Source: Sternotherus odoratus (Eukaryota; Chordata; Testudines; Kinosternidae). Taken from it: a stretch of 64,000 nucleotides of DNA. The DNA lies in contig JAVMKO010000002.1 of assembly GCA_032164245.1 (NCBI GenBank), positions 176,272,920-176,336,919 of the forward strand, written 5' to 3'. Positions 34,321-45,757 of this stretch are shown piece by piece (position 1 is the first letter of the stretch; each line of letters begins with the position of its first letter). The notes under the pieces were generated by a model. That model was not told where the DNA came from. It saw only the letters and a program-made list of their open reading frames with translations, and ran no database searches. The position numbers and the translations under genes are program-made.

Positions 34321-37300
34321 CTTCAGCACAAAGACAATACAACAAGAAAATAGAAGTAAAGCTGAAATACAAGTTATAATATTCTATACATAGTGCTTCC
34401 ATCATGAACAGATTTTATTTAATATCCAAATTGACCAAAACCAAATTCCTGGATCTGAGCATTCCTTAACTTTGGGCATATCAAAATTTGGATTTCAAAT
34501 GTGCATATTAATTATTATGACAGTACCCAGGATCCCCAGTCATGGACCGGGCCCCCATTGTGCTAGACACTGTACACCCACAGAATATCTTCTCTTGGCA
34601 TAGAAGAGAAAAGTAGAATCACTGAGAAATAATGCTACCAGACCACATAATCTGCAAAGAATGATACTGACAGTACCTTGTGAACAGTTTTTGATAGGTA
34701 GTGTAATTCAATTGAACTACTGACTCATTTATTTACAGTTTATTCAATTGATATTATCTGTGGCATGGGAAGGATATATATTTATTGCAGAGTATGAGGA
34801 AATCACTCACACAACTCCTGAAAGTTTGATTTAATATGTTGAAAAAGGTCCCTAAAAATGGAACAAAACAAGTCCTTATTTTTATTGTTTGAAAATAATA
34901 GGAAATAAAATTTACATTTTAAACATGCTGTGTATGACATTAAAGTGAGTGGTACAAACAGCATTTGGAGCCAAAAACCCTTCTTTCATCAAGGAAAAGA
35001 GTTATACCCTGCATGAATTTACAACCAAATTTTACTGTCAGGTCCATATGCAAGACTCCCTTTGAATTTGGTTTACACATATATCCAAGGCCAGAACAAT
35101 TTAGTACCAAACAGCTCTCAGTGTCATGTCAATTTTAGTTGCATCTTGGGAGCAAGAAGCTTTTAGGGTATTTTGGTCATTGGGCTTAATGCCAGCCTTT
35201 CATTTCAAGGCATGATTCAAAGCCAAGTCTGAGACACTGACAAGTCATTTTTATTTATTTATTTTAATGCTGGTGTTTGTATTTTCTTCAGAAATGACTG
35301 AAATAAAAAATATTTTCCTAACCACTTTAGATCTTTTTCATATGGAAAAACTTTCAATCTTTTCCCCCTTGCATTTGGAAGAGACTAAAATTAACAGCTT
35401 CTGCAAATTATACAATTCAGCACTTAAAACCTCTGTCTGACGGACCAACATCACTGACAATGCCAACACATTTCTGGTAAAATTGTATTTGTCTGCTGGT
35501 TCTGAACAGTCAGCCAGTGAGGAAAATATAAAATTAAAGTTCAGATTAAACAAAGCATTTAAACACATAATTAAACACATGCTTAAGTGCTTTGCTGAAT
35601 TGGGGCCTGTTTGCTCTATTGGTAATGCAAAGTTAAGGTTGTATTTAAAGCGAGAGCATTCCAAATTATGGTGCTTCTGATACCTTAATTCTTCTATATT
35701 ACCAATCCTGTGCACTTTAAACCGGATCCTGTGATGGGAGATTTTCTATTCACTTCAAGGGCTATGAATGTGGGATTGGACTACAAAATGATAATACGCT
35801 AGTAAAGTTTACATATAGCATGGAAAAGAAAAATGACCTATAAGCAACATGGCAAAGTTTAAGTTGATTGAGCTTCCTTGATCTAACAAACTTAAAAGTT
35901 CATTAATGCTAACTTTTTGCATTGACTTACCTGGTTTCTTTTCTTTTAAGAAAAAAAAAGGAAAAAAGAAAATCTGGAAGTAATCATCTAATACCGCTTA
36001 AAAGCTCTGCTGGCATTGCCGATACAGTTTAGAATTTCCTTTCTCTACAGCTATTTACATTTCACAATTTTCAAGCTTTCCTGCTTCATCATCGGGGCTT
36101 ATAAATTCTCAGAACCAACAAATGCACACTCATGTAGGTGCATATTCACATGCTATGCATCTCTCTTCTGTGCCTATATAGGTACAGAAGAGTAATGCCC
36201 ACTCATCACTTGGTTAAATAAAGCACTTTTTTCTTCAAGCTAACTAAAAGCATATATGTCTCTGGTATGTACTGTGGCCAGATTTTCAAAAGGTATTTAG
36301 ACACCTAAAGATGCAAGTGAGATTTTCAAAAATCACCTAAGCAAGTTAAGTGCCTAAGTCACATTGATTTCAGTGTTTCTGCTCACAGTGCCTAAAGTTA
36401 AGCACCTGCAAAGTCTTTACAGGATCAGGGCTTATAAAACTTATCCCTCCCCCCACCTGGGATTTGTCCTGATTATGCTAGTTCCCAAAAGGGTCTCCCA
36501 GAGTAACCCCATTTCTAGTCAATAGAAATAAAAATACTATTAAAAGCAATTAAAAGGTTCTGTGTAATAGTTACTTTTTTTGAAAGTATATAGGCATATG
36601 TGGCTTTGACAATTTTGAGGCTATTTGTTGATGATGCCTAGCAATGCTGATAACCATGCAAACATTACATTTTTAGAGGAGGCAATAATGTTCCATTAGC
36701 ATGTTCTCTAATAGAGAGTAAAACAAAAATGTAATTTTTATGGTAATTGAGTTATTTTTCTTCAAAAAAATGAAACAAATCAGGTCAGCTTGGATGAGGT
36801 AATGGGTCACTACTATAATTTTACAATGGAAACATCCACCCCAAAATTTTAAATGGCAAGATATTCACACCACTGAGTGCATAATTTACTTCTAAACAGG
36901 ATTATTTGGTTTAAAAAGAGACTGAAATACACATTTTCATTTACTGAAAGCATTTAAATTGATTTAGGATGTGCAAATAATTCAGTGACACACAGCACAT
37001 GTGTTTGGTACAATACCACAATGCAGCAGCAGAGCTCACTGCTAAAAATAGCCTGTAGGATTTCCCCAACAGGATTCAGCCAACAATCTTCCCACCCCCA
37101 CAGAGGAGACAACTGTTTTCAATTGCAGGCTGCTGTGGAACATTAGTAAAAGATGGTTACTCTGTCTTTGTAGAAAAAAATGCCTCGGGCCAGATTCTGA
37201 TCTCTTATGCCTTTGTGTAAATCCACTGAGGTCAGTAGAGTTATTCAGAATTTACACCAGTGTAACTGAAGTTAGCATCTGGCCCTTGGTGATGGCATGG

Positions 37301-39360
37301 AATGGTGACTTCACTCAACCATGCAATGATAGATAAGGGACCAAAGAAATCTATCTTTCATTTGGGTCAGAAAAGGTGAGTTGCTCCTAGTCAGGATTGC
37401 ATAAATCTCATTCTATTCCAAAATTCCTTATCTGGAAGAACTTTTTAAATACCATTTGAAACAATGGGGGACAAGTAAAATTGTGACTAACGAATATCTT
37501 GATAATGTTTTCTATGAAGCTGCAACCATAAAATGTCGCTGAGAACAATTATACCAATAGCAAAGCTAAAGAGAAAGGTTTCTAATAAATTAAACAGCAT
37601 AACAATCTAAAATAAAAAATGACAGAAGTCTGATATCAGCTGACCAAATGAATATACATTGGACAATGCTGTCGTTCCCCATCTTTAGCTCACAGTTGTG
37701 TACCTAAATACTGCAGAGATTGCATGCCAATATGCTGAATTCCAGGATTTTGCTAATAGTGTTCTCTCCCACATCTCACAGACCAATGGCAGTTTTAAAT
37801 CAAGCATTCAAAGGTTTGGAAATGCCAAAATTAAGGTTGACTCTGCAACCTGTATTCAGCCCACTTGTGTGTCTGTATTATCACTCCAACCCTAGCAGCA
37901 CCACCCATAACACTATCCTCTATCACACCTATAGCATTGCCAGCATTATCTATAATAACAACTCCCTCTTCACACTATTGGCATTTGCCTTATTGCTGCT
38001 GCTCATTGCAGGTTTATACGCATTTCTTTTGGGACATCTACAAGCTTCTTACTCTCCAAGAGTGAGACTCCTCGAGCAATGGTATCTTTGGAGAAGGAAA
38101 AAATGCTTAAATTGTTATCTTGTTTCTCTGAGGATGTTATCTTGCAGCCATTAACCCATTCACCCACTTACCCGTAGTTACCTTTACAGGTTACCTTTTT
38201 CAGGTGTTTTTTCTTTTGCATCTTTGTCATTTTTTCCCTGAGACATTTTTTATATCATGCTGATCACCCACAATTGTCATTTCTCTCTGCAAACTTTATT
38301 TCCTGCATAGTCAAGTAACTGAACTATTTGGAGGGCAGTGACTACACTTGGCAGGCTAATCAGCGGTGGCCATTAAGGGGTCTGGCTCGCACTCTGTTCC
38401 ACTATCCTGCCCTCAAGAATTATAAACTTTAAGAGCTAGGGAAGCACTGCCAGTCTCATATTAAGGAGCTAAGGCCCAAGAGAGAAACCTAAGAAATAAT
38501 AGTTTAAGAGAACCAAAATTACAAATCATTTCCCTTTTCTTCCTATCACAATAAGCAAAGCATGATTTATCTCCTGCCTATAGGCACACACTGTATTTTT
38601 AGGCCAAAATTTATATTCTTATGGATTATTAGATTCTCTTTCTTCTGATTAGCTGCAATTGGGGAACTAGGCTTTTTGTTTAAGGCATGTTCTTCCTATC
38701 ATTGGCGACTTTCAGGCCCCTCGGTCTTTCTATGGATCATATACATATGAGCTGCTCATTAAATGTCTGGAATAGATGGTGTCTGCCCCGGAAAAAGCTC
38801 TCCATTGATAGCTTTCACATAAAACTGTTAAAATACTTCAAGCCTGTAGCTGACATCACCGTCTCGTGACTGATAACCTCATTTGTGCTGCCATGACTTT
38901 GTTTTTCATAGTGAAGAGCAGCACCCCTGCAGACTGAGTGACATTCCCACTGGAATCAAATGAAGATGTTGAGAATCATATCCCAGTCTTGATACTTACT
39001 GGTGGTCTCTTTTCAATGCATTGGTGGTCTCTTTACAAAAAGAACATGAAGAAGAGAGGCAGAGGATGGGGAAATAAAAGAAGAAAAATTAAACGACTTA
39101 AAGACACCAAAAATGCACCTGTTGCTACACTGCTAGAGTCAGTGGACGATAATAATTTATGACTGTGTGAATATTAACCCTGTGATTTATCAGCTGCATT
39201 GGTTGATTTAATGCCAATAAAGCATCATAAAACCCAGTAACAGTGAGGTTACAAATGAATGCATTGCTACAGGAGATATTCAAGGCATTTTAAATCAGTT
39301 GAGCCCACATGAACAGTGCATTTACTCTGCCTATTAAAAGAGGTCCTTAGGGAGTCCTAC
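34321..39360 (-). other. HDAC9: HDAC9 intron between the two exons
   Basis: This 5.04-kb intron is bounded by GTAGGA on the 5' side and a GAAG acceptor on the 3' side. It is AT-rich. The recognisable repeats are a short TIR element at 37187-37285 and diverged palindromic turtle repeats around 35540-35620 and 36280-36440. The stretches 36560-36790 and 38690-38930 look like low-repeat unique DNA and contain several TAAT and CANNTG words; they are candidates for conserved noncoding elements. The ORF at 37720-38154 has no recognisable homology and is probably chance. Confidence 0.8.
37187..37285. mobile_element. Short TIR element (GGGCCAGATTCTGA type)
   Basis: GGGCCAGATTCTGATC on the left pairs with GTTAGCATCTGGCCC on the right across 99 bp. 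The interior has GTAAATCCACTGAGGTCAGT and its near complement TTTACACCAGTGTAAC. A related copy is at 49875-49973. No certain target duplication remains. Confidence 0.65.
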
Positions 39361-39538
39361 CAGTCATGTAGACAGGCTGGATGGGCCGGTCCATTGCTGG
39401 ATGAGGTAATGTGGAAGCAGCAGGGGAAGAATGGGTCCTGGAAACAGGCCGATGTTTATCTAATCCTGCCATGCCAACTGTAGCCATCTGAGCCTGGTAC
39501 ATTTGCAACTGGTGGATACACTGATGCTCCAGGATCTG
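39361..39538 (-). CDS. HDAC9: HDAC9 exon, linker with 14-3-3 phosphosite
   Basis: This is the exon immediately 5' of the deacetylase-domain exon. It encodes about 59 residues, QILEHQCIHQLQMYQAQM followed by VGMAGLDKHRPVSRTHSS and PAASTLPHPAMDRP. The second half is nearly identical to the HDAC9 linker in front of the catalytic domain. The segment VSRTHS fits the V-x-R-x-x-S consensus for PKD/CaMK phosphorylation and 14-3-3 binding, which controls nuclear export of class IIa HDACs. The first third is more diverged. The acceptor has a good pyrimidine tract ending CAACAG; the start could also be three bases further in, after the next CAG. The donor is ACTG followed by GTAGGA, leaving phase 1, which joins in frame to the next exon (G + GT = Gly). 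The exon is 178 bp. Confidence 0.93.
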
Positions 39539-40054
39539 CTGTTGCCAAGAAAACAGCACAGTAGAAAGAAATATGAGAAGGGATCAAGTAAGACACTGAG
39601 AGAAACATGTCAACAAATTAAGTTCATTAGGTCAGGGCTGTAATAAACAGTGTGAAAAAAATCCCCACCTAAGACCTAGTCAATAAATCCATTCAACAGA
39701 TGTTTTCACATTGACACTGAGGGGCTGCCTGCATTGCTGAATACCATGTGATGGCAGGCAATCTCTCAATTCTCACTGATGGAAAGAAACAGCTCTGCCC
39801 CCACAGAGTAACATTTGACTGAAGACTTTTCTAATAAGCTGATAACATAATATTAAGTAGGCTCTGTACTGTTATAAGTCTAGGGAAGGGAGAGAAAAAA
39901 ATCTTCCTACAGTACCTCATTCTAATAGAAGGATCCTGAGCATTTGCACCTAATTTGTAGACTCTAGTAGGCCAAATTTTACAAAGGCCTCAATCTAATT
40001 TTCATCAAGATGACTGGAAAATGAGAAACATTTTAACAGAAATGTTTGTGAAAA

Positions 40055-40140
40055 ATTTAGGAACATCGGAATTGCTGGGTCCATCTAGTCCAGTAACCTG
40101 TTGCTGAGAGTACCAGATGTATCAGAGGAAAGTGGAAGTA
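40055..40140 (-). mobile_element. CR1-like LINE fragment
   Basis: AGGAACATCGGAATTGCTGG, GTCCATCTAGTCCAGTAACC and AGTACCAGATGTATCAGAGG are diverged words of a CR1-superfamily 3' region in reverse orientation. It is short and truncated. Confidence 0.6.
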
Positions 40141-41142
40141 CCACACAGTAGACAGATGTGAGAAGATAAGGGAAGGTAGATTTATCCCCTTTTTGTTTGT
40201 GGAAACTCAAAATTTTGCCTTGCACTCTTGGGTGAAACTCTAGCCTTACTGAAGTCAATGTGAGTTTTTTTACTGACTTCACTACAGCCAGAATTTTATC
40301 CCTAGTCTCAATTTTTTATGCACGGTCTTAGGTCCACAACTGATTGCTGATGCAAAACTGATGGTGCAAAACTGAGATTTTTACAAAAATATTTCATTCT
40401 AAAAATAACTGAAATATAGATCTCCATTTTAAGGCTATATGCTGCATTTTTCTTCACCAGGCACATATGTTTGCTGATTTTCTTTGGAACTAAGCAACTG
40501 CATTGGCTCATTTAATACTGCTACAGACCTGGGTGCAATAGCAAGTTCAGTTTGCCAAAGGCCTGGCCTGCCATGGAAGGTGTTTTTCAATGCTCAGAGA
40601 GTGGAAGGAGCGTTCAGTTTGTACACAAAAGCAGGCGGAAGTACACTATTTCCCTTAGCTAGCTATAGAATTAATCCAAGATTCCTGCGAAGCGTAAGTG
40701 GTGGTCCGTGAATAATTTTTTTTCCAGGGGACAGATGCTCAAAGGAAGAGTATTCAACAAGATATGAAATGGGAACCAACAGTTAAAAGACATGAAAGTC
40801 CCTTCATCCACATTAATACACAGAGTCACCGCTTCAGTGAGATCATGTTGCATCACAGAGAGGATAAACTGCCTAGTTTTATTGCGATAAAATGACTCAA
40901 CATAGAAAGAACATGCAAATAAATAAAAAGTGCTTTTACAGAAAGTTGCTTGGTTTTAGGTCATGAACTATTTTCTTTCTTTCTTTTCTTCTCTCAGTGG
41001 TGGTGTTATAAATCCTCAGATTTACTTAGTTTTAGCTCAAGAAATCACTGTACCAAAGTCCTTTATGAACATATCACAGGCACCAGACACACAAAGGAAT
41101 CCCCCTTGCTAAAAATGTTTGATAGTACAGTATGTTGTTTTA

Positions 41143-41359
41143 GAATCAGAAAGGTAGCTGTGTTAGTCTGGAATAGCAGAAGTAACAAAGAGTCCTGTGG
41201 CACCTTAAAGACTAACTAAAGTATTGAAGCATAAGCTTTCGTGGGCTAATACCCACTTCGTCAGATGGCTTGCATCCGACGAAGTGGGTATTAGCCCACG
41301 AAAGCTTATGCTTCAATACTTTAGTTAGTCTTTAAGGTGCCACAGGACTCTTTGTTACT
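41143..41359 (-). mobile_element. Hammerhead-core retroelement, copy B, with inverted arm
   Basis: The 217-bp insertion is flanked by perfect 12-bp duplications TATGTTGTTTTA (41131-41142 and 41360-41371). A full copy reads on the minus strand from about 41268 to 41143; an inverted copy of its 5' part occupies about 41271-41359, making an almost perfect palindrome from 41181 to 41359. On minus the hammerhead-like core is intact: CTGACGA (41264-41258), one extra A, stem II GTGGG/CCCAC, GAAA (41240-41237), then GCTTATGC. The inverted arm has CCGACGA at 41276-41282. The 3' tail GAATCAGAAAGGTAGCTGTG is present once only. Overall size and design match copy E at 55079-55294. Confidence 0.88.
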
Positions 41360-41576
41360 TATGTTGTTTTAATATACCTGCTGAAGTTACATAATATGTT
41401 AGTGAAGATATGTATTGTGCACCAGATTGAATGTGTCTTTTGTAGCCATAGCTTTGTGAAGTGGTCATCGAAGGGAAGGAATAGTTGTGCATTGGCAACA
41501 TAAACAGGAAACATTCTGTCTGTGGAGGTCAGAGGCAGATAGAATAGAAGACAGAGGCAGAGTCGATCTAAGAGTA

Positions 41577-41854
41577 GGGCTACACTACCTACCCGATTGG
41601 CAGGTAGTGTTCGATGTATCGGGGATCGATTTATCGTGTCACGCCTAGACACAATAAATCAATCCCCGAAAGTGCTCCCATCAACTCCGGAACTCCAGCT
41701 CCGCAAGAGAAGTGGAGTCGACTCAACAGCTGTAGGAACGGCCAGGTAAGTCGAACTAAGGTACTTCGACTTCAGCTATGCGAATAGCGTAGCTGAAGTT
41801 GTGTACCTTAGTTCGAACCCCACCCCCACCCCCAACGCTAGTGTAGCTCAGGCC
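41577..41854. mobile_element. PIF/Harbinger-type MITE, copy 3
   Basis: Ends GGGCTACACTACCTA and, inverted, GGCCTGAGCTACACTA. It shares ATTGGCAGGTAGTGTTCGA and ATCGATTTATC with copies 1 and 2, as well as the 3' hairpin ACTTCAGCTA...TAGCTGAAGT. The target duplication is not clear. Confidence 0.8.
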
Positions 41855-41859
41855 AAAGT

Positions 41860-42974
41860 GAGTTTATTCTGTTCACATCTAGCTATGGCTCTCTGGTAGA
41901 AAGCAGGAATAAAGTCTGAGAACCTGGATATGTACATCCAATATTTGTATGTGGTTTTAAATAGTTACAGTACTTTTGACCTTACTGCACTTTATATTTG
42001 TGTTTGATCTACATGCTATCTATAAAGGGTACTGTTTTCAACTGTAGCCAGAAAGACTGATTTGTATCAAGCTGAGTGTATTGTATCTAACCGCTTGTCT
42101 ACCAGATATTTTAGCAAGTTTCTGATAAAATTTGCTGAAGACAGAGAGAGGAGCTAATTCTTGGGTTTCTTATCCTGCTAAAGTCTGCCCCCACATAAAT
42201 CTATAAAATTATCTAGAAATTGCAACAAGCCTATTTAACATGACCAGTTTAGAAAAGGAAGAGGAATCATGGTAGGATATTCATTTTAATAGCCACTGTT
42301 CTACTGCTAGGTTAACTGTAGAACTAATACTCTGTGCATATCTTCTAAAATTTGTAGTAATTTGTGTAATGGGAATTCATTTTGGGGTGGATTATTCTTT
42401 CAAGATATCACAAAGCCCCTCTTACTTTAAGAATCAAGATTTTAGATACCAAGCGGATGTCCTCTTATCATCATTGCTTCTGTTTTAGTTTTGATTAGTT
42501 TTGATCTGGAGATTTAGGCAGAATTCCAGAATTAGGTTAAAGACCACAGCCACTGAGTTCTTTGATTTTTTGATAAATAGCAGTGCATTCAGAAATTCCC
42601 CCTCCCCTATATATTTATGCCCTGTATCTGTGAATAATGCTGTATCCCACTGGTTAGGGATTTAATTGCTAATGTATATAGTAGCGGGGGTTAATCAACA
42701 CCCTTATCTAGTTTCCGAGAAAGTGCATCTGGACTTGAAAGGCTGATGCTTAACGCAATACTATGAATTCATTCTTGGATTCCCTGTGCTGTAGCACTGC
42801 AAACATATGTCCATGTGTCCAGTGATAGGACAAGAGAACTGTCTGCACATCTGTAGTTAGTGATTTTTGTGAATATGTCTGGAACATTTCTTAGGTTATC
42901 TGAGCCTTGTCCTCCCTGCATGAAGCCTGTTTGTTCCAGGTGCATGAGATTAGTTCATTAGAGGAGTTAGGCAA
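41860..42974. other. AT-rich intron, nothing recognised
   Basis: About 1.1 kb between two MITEs without a recognised gene or repeat. Confidence 0.6.
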
Positions 42975-42977
42975 TTA

Positions 42978-43047
42978 GGGCCTGATCCAACAACTATCTA
43001 AGACTGAAAAGATATCCATTAAATTCTCTTGACATTGGATCAGCCCC
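42978..43047. mobile_element. Tiny MITE, 70 bp, TTA duplication
   Basis: GGGCCTGATCCAA and TTGGATCAGCCCC are inverted ends over only 70 bp. Direct TTA copies lie at 42975-42977 and 43048-43050. It resembles the element at 18340-18515 and a fragment at about 62625. Confidence 0.75.
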
Positions 43048-43969
43048 TTAGTAAGTATTTTGAGGAGGATTTTCAAAGCAGTATCTTAAAGGGAGATGGG
43101 TCTTTTGGAGGTGTGCAAGTTAAATTTTTGTTGTTCTTCCAGTATTACCATAATTGTTGCTTGTAGGGAATTGATCTCAGTTTAAACTTGATGTGAGTGC
43201 TCCCTGTGGGGGCTTATGTATCTTTTCTTAGGAAACTTATATAAAAATGTGATTCATATCTATTAACCTAATGTTTTAAATAGACTATGGAATTTAATGA
43301 GAGCTATTTCCTTTGTTTCCAATGGGTCTGAGAGTAGCTACCTGATGTTCAGCAAGGTAAGTCAATTTTGTTATCATCAGGAACTTATAATTTTTCAAGA
43401 TGAGATTGGGGTTCCGTCTGTTCACTGTAAAGCTGCTATATGGTTTAGTCCACCTGCAGTAATGTATTCTGCTCCATTGATTATTTTGTTCTGTGCATAG
43501 TAAAAAAATTGGTGCCTTCATGCTCTTCTAGAAGATTGTTGTTTCTTCACCTGGAACCCTACCAGCCTATTTGCCCTTGTTCTAAACAGCTATGTAGTTT
43601 CTGTACTGTTTTATCTGTTCAATGTATCGTGTTAGTTTTAGTCTACAGATTTGAGTACCTCCCTTTGTGCATTTAGAAATAGCACATCCATGAGCTCAAA
43701 TTTCTCTTTCCAATATTTTGTTTACTGATATAATTATTTTACCCTGAAAACTGCTTTTCAGGCTTTGCATGGGATTATTTCTTCATTAGCATTGGTTTTC
43801 AGGGAAACCTTTATTTATTCCTATCCCTATAAAAAGTTCAAAATTTGAATTTTCTAAGATTGAAATCAGTGTTAATGAATTGCTGTCATCAGTCAAGCCC
43901 GTGAAGCAGGTTGCTTATGCCCATGCTTTATAACCATCTATCGCACCTTCTACTGATGTGCTTCTAACA

Positions 43970-44099
43970 CCATGGTTTTCTACCTTTTTCCATTTGCGGA
44001 CCCCTAAAAAACTTCAAATGGAGGCACAGACCCCTTTGGAAATCTTAGGCATTGTTCCGTGGACCCCTGGGGGTGCACAGAGGAAGCTGACAACCATTG
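43970..44099. mobile_element. hAT-type MITE, 130 bp, diverged
   Basis: Left end CCATGGTTTTCTACC and inverted right end CAATGGTTGTCAGC. The interior repeats GCGGACCCCT, CAGACCCCTTT and GTGGACCCCT. Candidate 8-bp target copies TTCTAACA (43962-43969) and TACTAACT (44100-44107) match at 6 of 8 positions. Confidence 0.7.
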
Positions 44100-44339
44100 T
44101 ACTAACTAGCACATAGGGCTTAGAGCTGTAACATGCGTAAATGGCCACTAATCATAAAGGTGATAGTGTCAGTATTGCCAACCCTGCAAGTTCCAAACTC
44201 ACTTGCCATTAAAATACTTTTAACTCTGTGGAAAGTGCCCCCCTTCGTGGGGCTCGGATTTCCAGAAACCACCTGGAGAGGCACAAAAATAAATACACGC
44301 ACATGGCGGGTCCCTCCTCCTCTCACTTCTGAGGGCTGA

Positions 44340-45080
44340 TAATGACCCTGCTTCCCCTACGGCAGGCCAGGCACCTTCCCCCAGCCCCGAAGGCTGTTCC
44401 TGATCTCTACTCAGCGCCGTTTCCTCTCTCTGCCCTGGAGCCCCGCTCCTCCCAGTGCACACTGCGCCTGGAGCGGTGCAGGACGGGGCTGCTGGTGAGG
44501 GGAGGGTCTTCTCCGCCACCCCGCGCACCCTCAGCGCATGGAATCAAGGCGGCTGCAAGGAGCTGCCCCCGCAGCCGGCCCGCGCTCTGCACGGGCAGCG
44601 CGCGAGCCCCAGCGCGTCCCGCAGCGCGCGAAGCCCCGGCCTCCGCCGCCCCCCAGCTCCGGCTGCGAAGAGCAGCATCTGGCGGCGGAAGGCGGAACTA
44701 CAGCACCCGCTTCGGGTCAGCCCGGACCCGGCTCGACACGCGGAAGGAAGTAGGGGGAGGGGTGGCAGCAAGGCGGCCATTGAGCGGCCGGGCTCGGCTC
44801 CCGCGGGGAGCGGGGTGTGTGGGGGACCAGCCCGGGCTGCCATGTCTGAGCTGTCCCTGCTCGGGCGCGCAGGGAGGGCGAGCCGGTTGCAAAGGGTGCG
44901 CATGGGGGAGCCGGGACAAATCCCTGCTGCCGGGCTCTCCAGCCACCCTGTCCTGGCCAGTTTTACCACCACCAAATCAGCGCTGACGTGGGGCCGAGTC
45001 TTCGTCTCGGCGGTGTCCCGCGCCCTGGGCGGCTGCGAGTCCAGAGCCCGCACTCCGCCAGCCAGGGCAGGGTAGGGATC
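44340..45080. promoter_or_regulatory. CpG island, candidate promoter within the HDAC9 intron
   Basis: About 740 bases of GC-rich DNA dense in CpG, in sharp contrast to the AT-rich intron around it and, unlike the other GC-rich blocks here, without tandem repeats or transposon ends. Promoter-like words include GGAAGGAAG (ETS type), AAGGCGGCCATT (YY1-like) and GTGCGCATG (NRF1-like half). On plus, an ATG in good context (GCTGCCATG at 44841) opens MSELSLLGRAGRASRLQR and runs to 45075. Possible splice donors are CAAAG|GTGCGC and GCAGG|GTAGGG near 45069. I recognise no protein. It could be an alternative HDAC9 promoter, an antisense promoter, or the first exon of an unrelated gene. Confidence 0.65.
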
Positions 45081-45428
45081 ACCAGGGCGTGGGGTGGCTC
45101 TTTCCACTCCCACCAGGTGTGCACGTGTATTTAATGAGAAGAGACCTTTCCTCTCCCAGCTTACTGAATAGAAGGAATCTTATGCCCAGGTTTCTCAGGG
45201 CAGGATGGGGGACTAGCAGTCGGTATTTTTCTAATAAGTGAGTGACAGCTTCTTGTTCCTGCTTTGGATTCAGAGGGAGAAGAGCGGAAAACTTGTCCTA
45301 TCTGACTCCTTTTTAAGATTTTTATGTTCTTGCGTAGTGTGTTTACTGTAAGTAGGAACGGAAGGAGTCAATGATTTAAATCAGCTGATAAATCTGTGTT
45401 ATTGAGTAGGGGAGGCAGTGTTGCTTAT

Positions 45429-45582
45429 CATAGAATATCAGGATTGGAAGGGACCTCAAGAGATCATCTAGTCCAACCCCTTGCTCGAAGCAGGACCAAT
45501 CCCATTTTTGCCCCATATCCCTAAATGGCCCCGTCAAGGATTGAGCTCACAACCCTGGATTTCACAGGCCAATGCTCAGGAG
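45429..45582 (-). mobile_element. Cry SINE (tRNA-Lys-derived), 5' truncated
   Basis: Read on minus: GAGCATTGGCCTG, then GGTTGTGAGCTCAATCC (Pol III box B region of the tRNA-like head), GGCCATTTAGGGAT, and a tail CAAGGGGTTGGACTAGATGA followed by CCTTCCAATCC, similar to CR1 LINEs. This head-and-tail combination defines the tortoise Pol III SINE of cryptodiran turtles, whose tail is shared with a CR1 LINE. The box A end is missing. It is the best single indicator of host group. Confidence 0.88.
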
Positions 45583-45661
45583 AATTCTTGCAGGAGAAAG
45601 CACCAGACTGGAACTCAGAAGACATGGGGTCTATTCTCAGCACCGTTGCTGACCTACTGAA

Positions 45662-45757
45662 TCGACAAAGAGTCCTGTGGCATCTTAAAGACTAACAAAA
45701 GTATTAAAGCATAAGCTTTCATGGGCTAGTACCCACTTTGTCGGATGCATGATGATA
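45662..45757 (-). mobile_element. Hammerhead-core retroelement, copy C, truncated
   Basis: The copy begins on plus with CGACAAAGAGTCCTGTGGCA and ends TTGTCGGATGCATG. It lacks the 3' tail and stops at the same point where the inverted arms of copies B and E end. The core is decayed (CCGACAA; stem II GTGGG/CCCAT). Short flanking TACTGAA words (about 45657 and 45759) may be target copies. Confidence 0.75.

Noticed and set aside
37720..38154. 144-aa plus-strand ORF with a hydrophobic stretch
   Set aside because: AT-rich intron, no family similarity and no promoter or splice context; a chance ORF.
44342..45113. Long ORFs of 189-214 aa on both strands in the CpG island
   Set aside because: Open frames are expected in GC-rich promoters. 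Only the island itself is supported; the 44841 ATG frame is kept as a candidate and not as a gene call.
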